Below are positions 1 through 8,806 of a stretch of DNA of 35,815 bases, piece by piece (the first letter of the stretch is position 1; each line of letters opens with the position of its first letter). The stretch spans positions 1-35,815 of the forward strand of contig JBKHBT010000028.1 of NCBI GenBank assembly GCA_046542255.1, in the 5' to 3' direction. Both the position numbers and the translations under genes were made by a program. This DNA comes from JBKHBT01 sp046542255. GTDB lineage: Bacteria > UBP14 > UBA6098 > JBKHBT01. The notes beneath the pieces were generated by a model that saw only the letters and a list, made by a program, of their open reading frames with translations, ran no database searches and was not told the DNA's origin.

Positions 1-444
1 ACTGATGTTTTAGCCTGAAAAGTATGACAATGCGGAACAGCGCATTGTCTGATTGTCCGGTAGGGAGTTTTTGCAAAATCAATTCGACAGTAATCCTGGT
101 GCCGTTAATAACATGTTTTCTCATCATAACATCAGGTTGGGGAATTCTTATATTTAGCATATTTCCTCATTTTAAAGGAATAGCAAATAAGCTCATAAAT
201 AGCAAATGGATAATTAACGACTCTTTGCTATATACAACAAAATATGTACAATACAAACATAGTATAGACAATAATTGCATCTCTGCACCTCATACAAATA
301 TAATATTCATCGATCCAATAAAAACCTTATATGCAAAGCAAACTATTATTTAGCTTGCAATTTTTCTTTATCGGCCTTAATTATTTATTAGACCATAAAA
401 GACAGAATACTTAAAGTCTATATCAAATTAGATAGGAAATACGA
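1..444. other. intergenic region, no convincing gene
   Basis: No recognisable gene is seen in this first stretch. An open frame at 24-353 (+) would give a 109-residue protein with no family resemblance, no clear ribosome binding site and low-complexity AT-rich codons, so I do not call it. The stretch holds a perfect hairpin at 26-49. Just before the next gene there is a ribosome binding site (AGGA, about 7 nt before the ATG at 445). A TTGCAA at 355-360 followed 17 nt later by TAATTA is a weak promoter candidate only. The left part may include the tail of something that lies outside the window. Confidence 0.6.
26..49. repeat. perfect 9-bp inverted repeat (hairpin)
   Basis: GACAATGCG (26-34) and CGCATTGTC (41-49) are exact reverse complements separated by a 6-nt loop. 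No T-run follows on either strand, so it is not a classical intrinsic terminator. Function unknown. Confidence 0.5.
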
Positions 445-2829
445 ATGCGAACAAGCCAGCATACAAAGACCGGTATAATAATTATCTCTATAATATTTTT
501 ATCAAGTATATCATTTGCATCTGATAGCCTGAATATTTCTTTAGCAGGGCGTATTTTCGATGGATACCCCACAGCAATAGCTTTCGATAGCTCATCGATG
601 GGGTTCTATGCTGCAATGGGAAGCAGGATAAACCGCTATGGAATATATAGCTATGGCATCGATGAGATCGATAATTGCTATCTTCAAGCTGTCAATATTC
701 AGCGGATTACCATGGATTTCGACAGGCTAATGTATATCGCAACAGAAGATTTCGGCCTGAAAGTTTGCCATCCATTACATGATGGATCATTGACATATCT
801 TGCAAATCTCGACTCTATTTTCAATATTCCAGCACAACCAATAGATTGGATTAAGGCCGACAGTGGGCTTGCAGTAATCCGCTATAGAGATTTTGGCCTT
901 GGAATTTTCCAGCATGAATTGGGTGCCTTCGCCGAAATTGACGATTATGAGTATTTCTGGCATCACGATTTGTCGATTCGAGATTGCGCTCTGGCCGAAA
1001 CTAATCTATATGCAATAATAGCAAGCAGGTATGTTTCGCATTTTGCCATTTCTGAGGATTCACTGGTATATCTGGATGATTTTGCCTGCGAGGATTCAAT
1101 CATACAGATTTTGCATTTCTCAAATTCTGATGATGACTACATCGCAATACTTACAGCAGCAAGCGATAGCTCATCGGAGCTTTTGATTCGAAGATGCGAT
1201 GCTCCAGAATATGATATCATCGGCAGAATGGCTCTGGATATTATGCCAATGGATATGAAACTTCACGACCGCATGATTGCTATCCAGACAGATAGATACA
1301 GCTTTGTATTTGTCTCGGTAGCGATTCCTGAAGATATAGTTTTCCTATTCGAATACGAATATCCTTATGATTATTCAACATTCTATGATTTCAAATCGCC
1401 ATATTTAATAACTTCCGGGATAAATAATGGAATCTTTGTCTATCAGTTGCATTTCACGGATTCATTCCCGGATAGGCCAGATACGATGGCAATTATAGAA
1501 AACTATCGTCCGGTTACAGATTTTCGGCATATTGAAACCTATCGAGATAGAGCATATGTCAGCTCTTATTCACAGGGAATCAGTACAATCGATTTCACGA
1601 CAGGTGATTTGGAACTTGTCGATACACTCTCGACATTCGGCGATTGCTATGGAATGGAAATAGCAGATACCCTTCTTTTCATCGGCGATGGCCTCGGTGG
1701 ACTTGGCATATATTCTCTTGCAGAGCCGGATATGCCAGAAGAGCTTGCAAGCCTTCCGACTCCAGATTTTGCTTATGACATTGCAATCGATTCACATTTT
1801 GCATATATTGCGGCAGATGATAGCGGCCTATTTGTGATAGATTTTACCGACTTAGAAGATATGGAGCGTATAGCTAATATCGTTTTGCCAAGAACGCGCG
1901 AAATAGCTATAAAGGATAGCTTTGCCTTCATTACATCACAATTTCATGGCCTTTTTTCGGTATATATCGCCGATCCTTTTTCCCCAGAGATATTAGACTC
2001 GATTTCCTTCGGAAATATCTGGGATGTCGAAATTTATGGTGATTATGCCTTTGTCAGTGGTTATGACCATGGAATCTCGATTATAGATATCGAATATCCA
2101 GCCTCTCTAGTTAATATCGGTATGTTTTTGGATTCGATAAGCATAATCGACATTGCGATAGGCGGTAAGTATGCAATTTGCTCAGCGAGAATGGGTGAGA
2201 GGCAATCCAGAATTTACATCATCGATATCCAAGAGCCAGAAACACCTGTGATAGTGGGGTTTTATGAAATGCCAACCGGGCCATATAGCAATATTTGGGG
2301 AGTAGAATTGGCCGGCGATATCGCTTTTGCTATTACTGATGCAGCCGGGCTTTTTGCATTCGATATTTCAGAAGCAATCGATTACTATGAGTCGCCAATA
2401 TATCGCGGATGGAATCTTCTTTCATGGCAATTTGACTATTCGCCGCTTTTCGAGAACATCTATCCTGAGCGATTCACCCATGTCTATAAATATTTTACCG
2501 AAGGAAGGCACTATATTCCAGCTTTGCGTCCCGAACCGGGCAAAGGGGAGAGCTATTGGGTGCTATATCCTCATGATACCCTAATCTATAATCCAATGAC
2601 CTATGATGGAATAGATGCAACACATAATGTATTAGTCCCAGGTTGGAATATGATCGCTCCACCGGGTTTTACTTATCCAGTTGACAGCCTCGAAAGCCTC
2701 GAATCTGTCATCGCACCGATCTATAGATACAATAACGAGACAGGCATCTATGCCGAGGCGGATACAATGTATCCCGGCACAGGATATTGGATACTATGCC
2801 GGGACACTCTTACGATTAATATCGAGTAG
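445..2829 (+). CDS. secreted beta-propeller protein with LVIVD-like repeats
   Basis: A 794-residue exported protein. It opens with a short basic stretch and a hydrophobic segment ending near SISFAS (about residue 25), a typical signal peptide. The middle, roughly residues 370-660, holds repeated units of the form 'YA(F/Y)(V/I)...GL/I.(V/I)ID', for example DSGLFVIDF and DHGISIIDI, which match the LVIVD repeat found in surface beta-propellers. The last 140 residues contain two copies of a 'GWN-(L/M)-(L/I) ... G-x-(S/G)-YW-(V/I)-L' unit (GWNLLSWQ, then GWNMIAPP), seen at the end of many secreted proteins of anaerobes. Unlike other secreted proteins in this window it has no obvious YPNPF sorting domain. 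AGGA lies 7 nt before the ATG. It converges on the redox operon with only 4 nt between stop codons. Role: probably cell-surface or extracellular; substrate unknown. Confidence 0.8.
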   Translation: MRTSQHTKTGIIIISIIFLSSISFASDSLNISLAGRIFDGYPTAIAFDSSSMGFYAAMGSRINRYGIYSYGIDEIDNCYLQAVNIQRITMDFDRLMYIATEDFGLKVCHPLHDGSLTYLANLDSIFNIPAQPIDWIKADSGLAVIRYRDFGLGIFQHELGAFAEIDDYEYFWHHDLSIRDCALAETNLYAIIASRYVSHFAISEDSLVYLDDFACEDSIIQILHFSNSDDDYIAILTAASDSSSELLIRRCDAPEYDIIGRMALDIMPMDMKLHDRMIAIQTDRYSFVFVSVAIPEDIVFLFEYEYPYDYSTFYDFKSPYLITSGINNGIFVYQLHFTDSFPDRPDTMAIIENYRPVTDFRHIETYRDRAYVSSYSQGISTIDFTTGDLELVDTLSTFGDCYGMEIADTLLFIGDGLGGLGIYSLAEPDMPEELASLPTPDFAYDIAIDSHFAYIAADDSGLFVIDFTDLEDMERIANIVLPRTREIAIKDSFAFITSQFHGLFSVYIADPFSPEILDSISFGNIWDVEIYGDYAFVSGYDHGISIIDIEYPASLVNIGMFLDSISIIDIAIGGKYAICSARMGERQSRIYIIDIQEPETPVIVGFYEMPTGPYSNIWGVELAGDIAFAITDAAGLFAFDISEAIDYYESPIYRGWNLLSWQFDYSPLFENIYPERFTHVYKYFTEGRHYIPALRPEPGKGESYWVLYPHDTLIYNPMTYDGIDATHNVLVPGWNMIAPPGFTYPVDSLESLESVIAPIYRYNNETGIYAEADTMYPGTGYWILCRDTLTINIE

Positions 2830-2833
2830 TATA

Positions 2834-5800
2834 TTAGATTCCTTTTAATGCCGCCTCGAACATCGCAGTGGTCTGTTTGGTCTTGAAACCGAGCTGTTCC
2901 ATTGCGCCCGAAGGGCAGCTTCCCGCACAATTGCCGCAACCTTTGCAAAGCGCGACATTTACCTCGGAAACAGCCTTGCCATTTTTAATAATCACGCTTG
3001 GAGCATCATAAGGGCAAACATCCTCACAAATGCCACAACCAACGCAAACCTCCTGATCGACATTGGCCACAATCGATTCGGCCGTGTATGTGTCAGAAGA
3101 TATTGCTGTAACGGCTCTTGCCGCAGCCGCCATCGCCTGAGAAATCGTTTCTTCGATTTTCTTCGGCGAATGAGCCAGCCCTGCCAAAAATATGCCTTCG
3201 GTGGCAAAATCGACCGGACGAAGCTTGACATGGGCTTCCAGGAAGAAACCGTCTTCATTAAGCGGCGCTTTAAGCATTCTCGAAATTTGTGGAGCTGATT
3301 TATCGGGTTCAATAGCCGCTGCAAGCACGAGAAGGTCCGGCTCGATTTCAATAGTTGCCTGAAGAATCGGATCATCCAATCTTACAAGCAGGCAATCGCC
3401 GTCCTTTTCGACAAGCGGTTTCTCATCGTCCTTGTAACGTATGAAAATCACGCCCAAATCTCTTGCCTCTGAAAAATAGTCTTCATTGAAGCCATAAGTC
3501 CTTATATCGCGGTATAGAATATAGACATCTGTCTTAGGATTCATCTTTTTGATACGAATCGCATTTTTGATTGACTGTGTGCAGCATACTCTGGAACAAT
3601 ACGGCCGGTTCTCATTCCTGCTACCAACACATTGTATCATTACTACTTCTTTGAGCTTTTTCAATGCCTTTCTATCGATTGTTTCGAGTTTTTCTTCCAA
3701 TTCAAATTGGGTGATAATACGTTCATCTTCACCATAGAAATATTCATCGGGTTTTGTCTCTTTTGCACCGGTCGCAACAACAATAACGCCATGCTCGATT
3801 AGTTTATGGTCGCCATTTTCAAGCTTTATATTGGTTTTATAATTTCCGATATATCCATCGACAGCATCAATATTACAGTTTGTGAATATATCGATATTTT
3901 CATGCTCTTTTATGCGCTTTATTAGCTCATCCATAAATGGTGCGACTTCATCGCCGACGGCAATGAATTTGAGTTTCCGAAGATTTCCGGCGAGTTTTTT
4001 TTCTCTTTCTATCAGGGTAACCGGGAATCCTGATTCTGCGATAGAGAGCGCAGAAACCATACCGGCAAGCCCTCCGCCTATCACAAGAGCGCTCTGGTCC
4101 ACATCGAGAGTAATTATTGGCAGTGGTTCGAGTATTCGCGATTTGGCAATTGCCATCCGCAGCAGGTCTTTGGATTTCGATGTCGCCTTTTCGGGATTAT
4201 CCCGGTGAACCCAGCTACATTGGTCGCGAATATTGGTCATTTCAAATAATTGCGGATTGAGGCCGGCCTCTTTGAGTGTCTCCTGAAATAGCGGTTCATG
4301 TGTTCTTGGCGTACATGATGCAACTACGACACGGTTTAGCTTATACTCATCGATTATCTCCTGCATCCCTGCCTGAGTGTCCTGTGAACAGGTGAATAGG
4401 TTTTCTGTCGCATATACGACATTTGGCAGAGTTTTGGCATATTCAACAACTTCTGAAATATCGACAACACTGGCGATATTGATTCCACAATGGCATACAA
4501 ATACGCCAATTCTTGGCTTTTGTCCTTTGACATCGCGCTCCGGTGGAAAAGTCTTGACAGAAACTTCGCTTCCGCGAGCTTCTGACAGAATCCTCTCGAC
4601 AGCAGAAACAGCTCCAGATGCCTGCATGACAGTCTCGGGGATATCTTTTGGAGATTGAGCTGTTCCGCAAACAAATATACCATCGCGAGTAGTATTAAGA
4701 GGCGTGAAAGCGCCAGTCTCGAAAAACATATTCCGATTCAAGCGAATATCGAGTTTATCGGCATAGCTACTATTGGCAATATTGGCATTGAAACCAACCG
4801 ATAGAATAACCATATCGTATTCTTCGGCGAGTTGCCTTCCACTTTCTTCTTCGGAATAATAAACCATCAAATTGCCTGTTTCTGGTATTTCGATAACTTT
4901 CCCAACTCTCGATCGCACAAATCTAACGTTCATTTCGTCTTTGGCACGATTATAATATTTCTCGAAATCCTTTCCATATGCGCGAAGATCCATATAGAAA
5001 ATTGTCGTATCCAGGCCTTTTTCATGTTCTTTGGCAATCATTGCCTCTTTGACAGCATACATACAGCAAACAGCCGAGCAGTGAAATTTATGGTCATAAG
5101 GATCGCGTGAGCCGATACATTGTATCCATGCTACTTTTCGAGGGGGTTTGCCATCGGAAGGCCTCTGGATATGCCCCATAAAAGGTCCCGAAGCAGAAAG
5201 GATTCTTTCGAATTGAATACTGGTTATGACATTTGGATAACGGCCATAGCCGAATTCGTATTTGTGTGATGGGTCATGCTTTGTCGCGCCGCTGGATATT
5301 ATCACAGCGCCGACATCGATATCTTCGATTTTCTCCTTTTCATCGAAATTTATCGCATCGGCTTCGCAGCTATCTTTGCATAGCTGGCAATTATCGCCAG
5401 TAGTAAGATGGACACAGTGTTCGCGGTCTATTGAAGCGGTATTTGGAACAGCCTGCGGATAAGAAATATATATCGGATGCCGCTCGACCAGGCCTTCTTC
5501 GAATTCGGATTTCAATGGGCGCAAATCATTTTCGCTTATTGTTTCGATTTTGATATAATCTGCCGGGCAGACATCGATACATGCGCCGCAGGTCTGGCAT
5601 TCGTTGGATACTTTTTCGAAAGCCGGCGATACCTTGCGTTTATGGCCTCTTCCCGAGAAACTGATTGCGCCGCGGCCCATTCTTTCATGGCACATTCGGA
5701 CGCATATTCCGCATAAAAGGCAATTGTCATTCTTTATCTTGGGCCGAATTTTGGCGACTCCATATTCGGCTGCTAATTCTTTGAGTTTCTTTGATTCCGG

Positions 5801-6076
5801 GCACCTGGAAAGAAGAAGCTCTATCATGATTTTTCGTGTCCTGAGGACTCTTTCGGTATCGGTACTGACAGTCATTCCATCGCGCACAGGATATGTGCAG
5901 GCCGTTTGTAGCCATTTGCCAACTTGCACAACACATATACGACATGCGCCATAGTCGGAAAGGCCGTCATAATGGCAAAGGGTTGGAATGTGGATACCAA
6001 GCTTCTTAGCAGCCTGAAGAATCGTCTGGCCTTCTTCTATTTGATAACTTTTACCATTTATTTCGATATTTATCAT
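2834..6076 (-). CDS. hdrA: NuoG-type ferredoxin domain fused to the larger part of a tandem HdrA
   Basis: A 1080-residue fusion. Residues 1-80 are a NuoG/complex-I-like [2Fe-2S] domain (C34, C45, C48, C60). The His-Cys cluster normally next in NuoG is absent (LLLSRCPESKKL). Residues 119-129 and 160-170 are two C-x2-C-x2-C-x3-C [4Fe-4S] motifs. From about residue 190 (SEFEEGLVERHPIY) it becomes HdrA, joining exactly where a tandem HdrA continues after its inserted ferredoxin. It has an extra four-Cys site (C221, C230, C233, C237), the IQCIGSR...CSAVCC motif (320-338), the second-module start GVFVCHCG (524-531), a complete FAD dinucleotide motif GGGLAGM (667-673) and two C-terminal [4Fe-4S] motifs (1011-1021, 1044-1054). 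The Rossmann start of its first FAD module is missing and lies in the gene at 7882-8760. AGGAG lies 6 nt before the ATG. Last gene of the operon. Likely role: electron-bifurcating flavin hub coupled to NADH through the adjacent NuoE/NuoF. Confidence 0.88.
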   Translation of the reverse strand: MINIEINGKSYQIEEGQTILQAAKKLGIHIPTLCHYDGLSDYGACRICVVQVGKWLQTACTYPVRDGMTVSTDTERVLRTRKIMIELLLSRCPESKKLKELAAEYGVAKIRPKIKNDNCLLCGICVRMCHERMGRGAISFSGRGHKRKVSPAFEKVSNECQTCGACIDVCPADYIKIETISENDLRPLKSEFEEGLVERHPIYISYPQAVPNTASIDREHCVHLTTGDNCQLCKDSCEADAINFDEKEKIEDIDVGAVIISSGATKHDPSHKYEFGYGRYPNVITSIQFERILSASGPFMGHIQRPSDGKPPRKVAWIQCIGSRDPYDHKFHCSAVCCMYAVKEAMIAKEHEKGLDTTIFYMDLRAYGKDFEKYYNRAKDEMNVRFVRSRVGKVIEIPETGNLMVYYSEEESGRQLAEEYDMVILSVGFNANIANSSYADKLDIRLNRNMFFETGAFTPLNTTRDGIFVCGTAQSPKDIPETVMQASGAVSAVERILSEARGSEVSVKTFPPERDVKGQKPRIGVFVCHCGINIASVVDISEVVEYAKTLPNVVYATENLFTCSQDTQAGMQEIIDEYKLNRVVVASCTPRTHEPLFQETLKEAGLNPQLFEMTNIRDQCSWVHRDNPEKATSKSKDLLRMAIAKSRILEPLPIITLDVDQSALVIGGGLAGMVSALSIAESGFPVTLIEREKKLAGNLRKLKFIAVGDEVAPFMDELIKRIKEHENIDIFTNCNIDAVDGYIGNYKTNIKLENGDHKLIEHGVIVVATGAKETKPDEYFYGEDERIITQFELEEKLETIDRKALKKLKEVVMIQCVGSRNENRPYCSRVCCTQSIKNAIRIKKMNPKTDVYILYRDIRTYGFNEDYFSEARDLGVIFIRYKDDEKPLVEKDGDCLLVRLDDPILQATIEIEPDLLVLAAAIEPDKSAPQISRMLKAPLNEDGFFLEAHVKLRPVDFATEGIFLAGLAHSPKKIEETISQAMAAAARAVTAISSDTYTAESIVANVDQEVCVGCGICEDVCPYDAPSVIIKNGKAVSEVNVALCKGCGNCAGSCPSGAMEQLGFKTKQTTAMFEAALKGI

Positions 6077-6088
6077 AGGAAGCTCCTT

Positions 6089-7879
6089 TTAGCTTTCCGG
6101 ATTGTCTTCGATAATTACGGCATCAAAATTGCAAGATTCCAGGCAAACACCGCATTTGATACATTTAGGTTGGACGATATTCTGAATTTCTTTGCGATTA
6201 CCTATTATTGCATTTGTCGGGCAATTCATATTGCATAGGAAACATCCAGTGCATTTTTCTGCATCTATTTTATAGTATATTAGCTCTTTGCATGACTTCG
6301 CCGGGCATTTCTTGTCTTTGATATGTGCTTGGTATTCTTCTCGAAAATGTCTTAGCGATGATATAACAGGATTGGGCGCAGATTGCCCAAGTCCGCATAA
6401 AGATGCATCTTTTATTGCAATAGCGAGTTCTTCTAAGAATTCGAGGTCGCCATCTTTGCCCCGGCCTTCGATTATATCTGTTAAAATTTCATACATCGCA
6501 ACCGTGCCTTCGCGGCAAGATGTGCATTTTCCGCAGGACTCATCGATTGTGAATTTAAGGAAGTATCTTGCCACATCTACCATGCAGCTCTTATCGTCCA
6601 TTATAATCATTCCACCCGAACCCATTGTGGCATATGCTTCTTCGAGTCTTTCATAATCGATGGGTAAATCGAGAAGCTTTGCCGGGATAACGCCACCGGA
6701 AGGCCCGCCAGTCTGCACGGCTTTGAATTTTCCACCATCAGGGATTCCACCGCCGATATCATAGACAAGCTCGCGAAGGGTTATTCCCATTGGCACTTCG
6801 ACAAGCCCTGCATTGTAGATATTTCCTGCCAGCGAGAAGACCTTGGTACCCTTGCTTTTCTCGGTTCCGATTTTGGAGAACCAATCTGCGCCGCGATTTA
6901 TTATTCTTGGCACATTCGCCCATGTTTCGACATTATTTATAACAACGGGTTTTCCGAATAGCGAAGTTCTTGGAGGCCTTTGTCTTGGTTCGGGTGTTTT
7001 GCCTTCTATCGACCTTGCCAGAGCGGTAGTTTCGCCGCAAACGAATGCTCCCGCGCCTCGGAAAATTTTAAGATGCAAAGAAAATTCGGTACCCATGATA
7101 TTATCGCCTAAAAACCCCTTTTCTTCGGCATCTTTAAGGGCGACTTTTAATCTTTGAATAGCCAATGGATATTCAGTCCTGACATAGACATAGCCTTTCG
7201 ATGCGCCAACAGCGAATGCGCCAATTGCCATGCCTTCAATAATTGCATGAGGGTCAGATTCGAGAATCGACCTGTCCATAAATGCGCCCGGGTCGCCTTC
7301 ATCAGCATTGCATACTACATATTTGATATCGCCTTTCATTTTCTGGCGGCTCTTCCATTTTCTTCCAGTCGGGAATCCAGCTCCGCCGCGGCCTCTTAGT
7401 CCAGATTGGCTAATCTCTTCTATGACTTCATCGCCGCTCATGCCATCTATAACCTTTTTGAGGGCTTTGTAACCGTCCTGAGCGATATATTCATCGATAT
7501 TATTCGGGTCGATAATTCCACGGTTTTCCAATACAATGAGTTCCTGTCGGCTGATAAATGGAATTTCGTCCATTTTCGGAATTCCGTTGCCATCATCAGG
7601 GGATTTATAGAGATTTTTGCCATAGGGTTTTCCACTTTCGATCGATTCCAGAATATTGTCGATGTCTTTGGGTTTAATCTTTTCATATACTATTCCATCT
7701 GGTTCGATTATCATTGTAGGCCCATTTGTGCAAAGCCAACTGCTGCCGGTGGTTTTGATCAGGATATCGTCTTTCAAGGGGGATTTTTCTATGCTTTTGC
7801 GAAGCTCGAGCAATACATCCTGTGCACCGACCGCATTACACATCGAACAAGTACAGATTTTTATTGTTTTCTTATCCAT
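6089..7879 (-). CDS. nuoF: NuoF-like NADH-binding FMN/iron-sulfur subunit with C-terminal ferredoxin
   Basis: A 596-residue protein with the HydB/HndC type of NuoF layout. Residues 1-65 are a thioredoxin-like [2Fe-2S] domain. Residues 160-330 are the FMN/NADH site with GRGGAGFPTG (163-172) and NADEGDPG (191-198). An SLBB region follows, then the [4Fe-4S] ligands C449, C452, C455 and C495, and a C-terminal 2x[4Fe-4S] ferredoxin (C543-C553, C573-C583). It oxidises or reduces NAD(H) and passes electrons to the HdrA fusions on both sides. Two oddities: in the N-terminal domain C9, C14 and C50 fit the family pattern, but the third ligand is Ser46 and an extra Cys11 is present; and the usual CGEETAL reads CGETTAL (281-287). 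It starts 2 nt after the previous stop and ends 12 nt before the next start. BamH, HndC and HydB are relatives; which catalytic partner it serves must be inferred from context. Confidence 0.92.
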   Translation of the reverse strand: MDKKTIKICTCSMCNAVGAQDVLLELRKSIEKSPLKDDILIKTTGSSWLCTNGPTMIIEPDGIVYEKIKPKDIDNILESIESGKPYGKNLYKSPDDGNGIPKMDEIPFISRQELIVLENRGIIDPNNIDEYIAQDGYKALKKVIDGMSGDEVIEEISQSGLRGRGGAGFPTGRKWKSRQKMKGDIKYVVCNADEGDPGAFMDRSILESDPHAIIEGMAIGAFAVGASKGYVYVRTEYPLAIQRLKVALKDAEEKGFLGDNIMGTEFSLHLKIFRGAGAFVCGETTALARSIEGKTPEPRQRPPRTSLFGKPVVINNVETWANVPRIINRGADWFSKIGTEKSKGTKVFSLAGNIYNAGLVEVPMGITLRELVYDIGGGIPDGGKFKAVQTGGPSGGVIPAKLLDLPIDYERLEEAYATMGSGGMIIMDDKSCMVDVARYFLKFTIDESCGKCTSCREGTVAMYEILTDIIEGRGKDGDLEFLEELAIAIKDASLCGLGQSAPNPVISSLRHFREEYQAHIKDKKCPAKSCKELIYYKIDAEKCTGCFLCNMNCPTNAIIGNRKEIQNIVQPKCIKCGVCLESCNFDAVIIEDNPES

Positions 7880-7881
7880 AA

Positions 7882-8760
7882 TTAGCTGTCCATTTTCTTA
7901 TATTTCTGAATAATTTTGGGTACTTGCGAGGTTTTGAAATATCCATGCATATCATCATTGACCACTACAACCGGCGCACTGCCGCAGCATCCGAAACAGG
8001 AAATCGCTTCGAGCCCGAATCGTAGGTCATCAGTTGTTTGGCCTTCATTTATTCCCAGCTCGCGCTCGAAAGATTCCATAATCTGCGCCGCACCTTTGAT
8101 ATAACACGCCGTCCCCATACAGATCTTGATTTCATATCTTCCACGCGGCGAAAGGCTGAAGGCATTATAGAAAGTTGCAATTCGGTATATTGTCGATAAT
8201 GGAATATCCATTTGCCTGCTGACATATTCTAAAATATCGCCGGGCAAATATCGGAATTTATCATTTATATCCTGTAAAATCGGGATAATAGAGCTTTCTT
8301 CCATAATGTATTCGCTCATTATAGCACGAATTCTATTCAGGTCGTCTTTTTCCATAATAATTGGAGGGCGCTCGATTTCATAGATTTCTTTGGTAACCGG
8401 ACATGCTTCGATACAATCGCCGCAACCGGTGCATTTGGCAGAATCGACATATCTCGGCCTTCTTTTGACAGCCACCGTGAAATTTCCCACCTCGCCTCTT
8501 AATGATTCTATATCAGCATTTGTTATGATTTCGATATTTGGATGACGGCCGCAATCGACGAGCTTGGGCGACATCGTACACATTGCGCAATCATTTGTAG
8601 GGAATGTTTTATCCAATTGCGCCATGATTCCGCCGATAGCCGGAGTTTCTTCGACTAAATAGACTTTATAGCCCGAGTCTGCGAGATCGAGCGAAGACTG
8701 TATCCCTGCGATTCCTCCGCCAACAACCAAAACAGCGCCACTTTTTTTGCTATTATTCAT
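7882..8760 (-). CDS. HdrA N-terminal fragment fused to NuoE-type [2Fe-2S] thioredoxin
   Basis: A 292-residue fusion. Residues 1-125 are the beginning of a tandem HdrA: dinucleotide motif VVGGGIAGIQ (12-21), the HdrA signature TFPTNDCAMC (52-61) and an inserted [4Fe-4S] motif C110-C113-C116-C120. Just after CPVTKE the HdrA sequence stops, and from about residue 137 it becomes a NuoE/HydC/HndA domain: a helical segment, then the thioredoxin fold with [2Fe-2S] ligands C214, C219, C255 and C259. The rest of the first HdrA module is on the protein at 2834-6076, so the FAD fold would have to be assembled from two polypeptides. GAGG lies 8 nt before the ATG. It is directly followed by nuoF (2-nt gap), matching the usual nuoE-nuoF order. 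An automatic pipeline would probably label it only as NuoE or only as FAD-dependent oxidoreductase. Confidence 0.88.
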   Translation of the reverse strand: MNNSKKSGAVLVVGGGIAGIQSSLDLADSGYKVYLVEETPAIGGIMAQLDKTFPTNDCAMCTMSPKLVDCGRHPNIEIITNADIESLRGEVGNFTVAVKRRPRYVDSAKCTGCGDCIEACPVTKEIYEIERPPIIMEKDDLNRIRAIMSEYIMEESSIIPILQDINDKFRYLPGDILEYVSRQMDIPLSTIYRIATFYNAFSLSPRGRYEIKICMGTACYIKGAAQIMESFERELGINEGQTTDDLRFGLEAISCFGCCGSAPVVVVNDDMHGYFKTSQVPKIIQKYKKMDS

Positions 8761-8806
8761 ATTAATATCCTCATAATTTATTTATACAGTAATCATTTGC
8801 AAAGCT

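Noticed and set aside
24..353. 109-residue open frame on the plus strand
   Set aside because: No ribosome binding site, no family features, AT-rich low-complexity codons; a perfect hairpin lies at its start. Treated as non-coding.
2834..8760. Idea that the split hdrA is a frameshift, assembly error or decayed gene
   Set aside because: The two halves are separated by a complete nuoF and fused in frame to complete NuoE and NuoG-type domains, each with ribosome binding sites and intact ligand cysteines; a simple error would not create this.
2834..8760. Respiratory complex I (nuo operon)
   Set aside because: Only E, F and the N-terminal part of G are present, the G His-Cys cluster is missing, and there are no membrane subunits or NuoB/C/D/I; context is HdrA.
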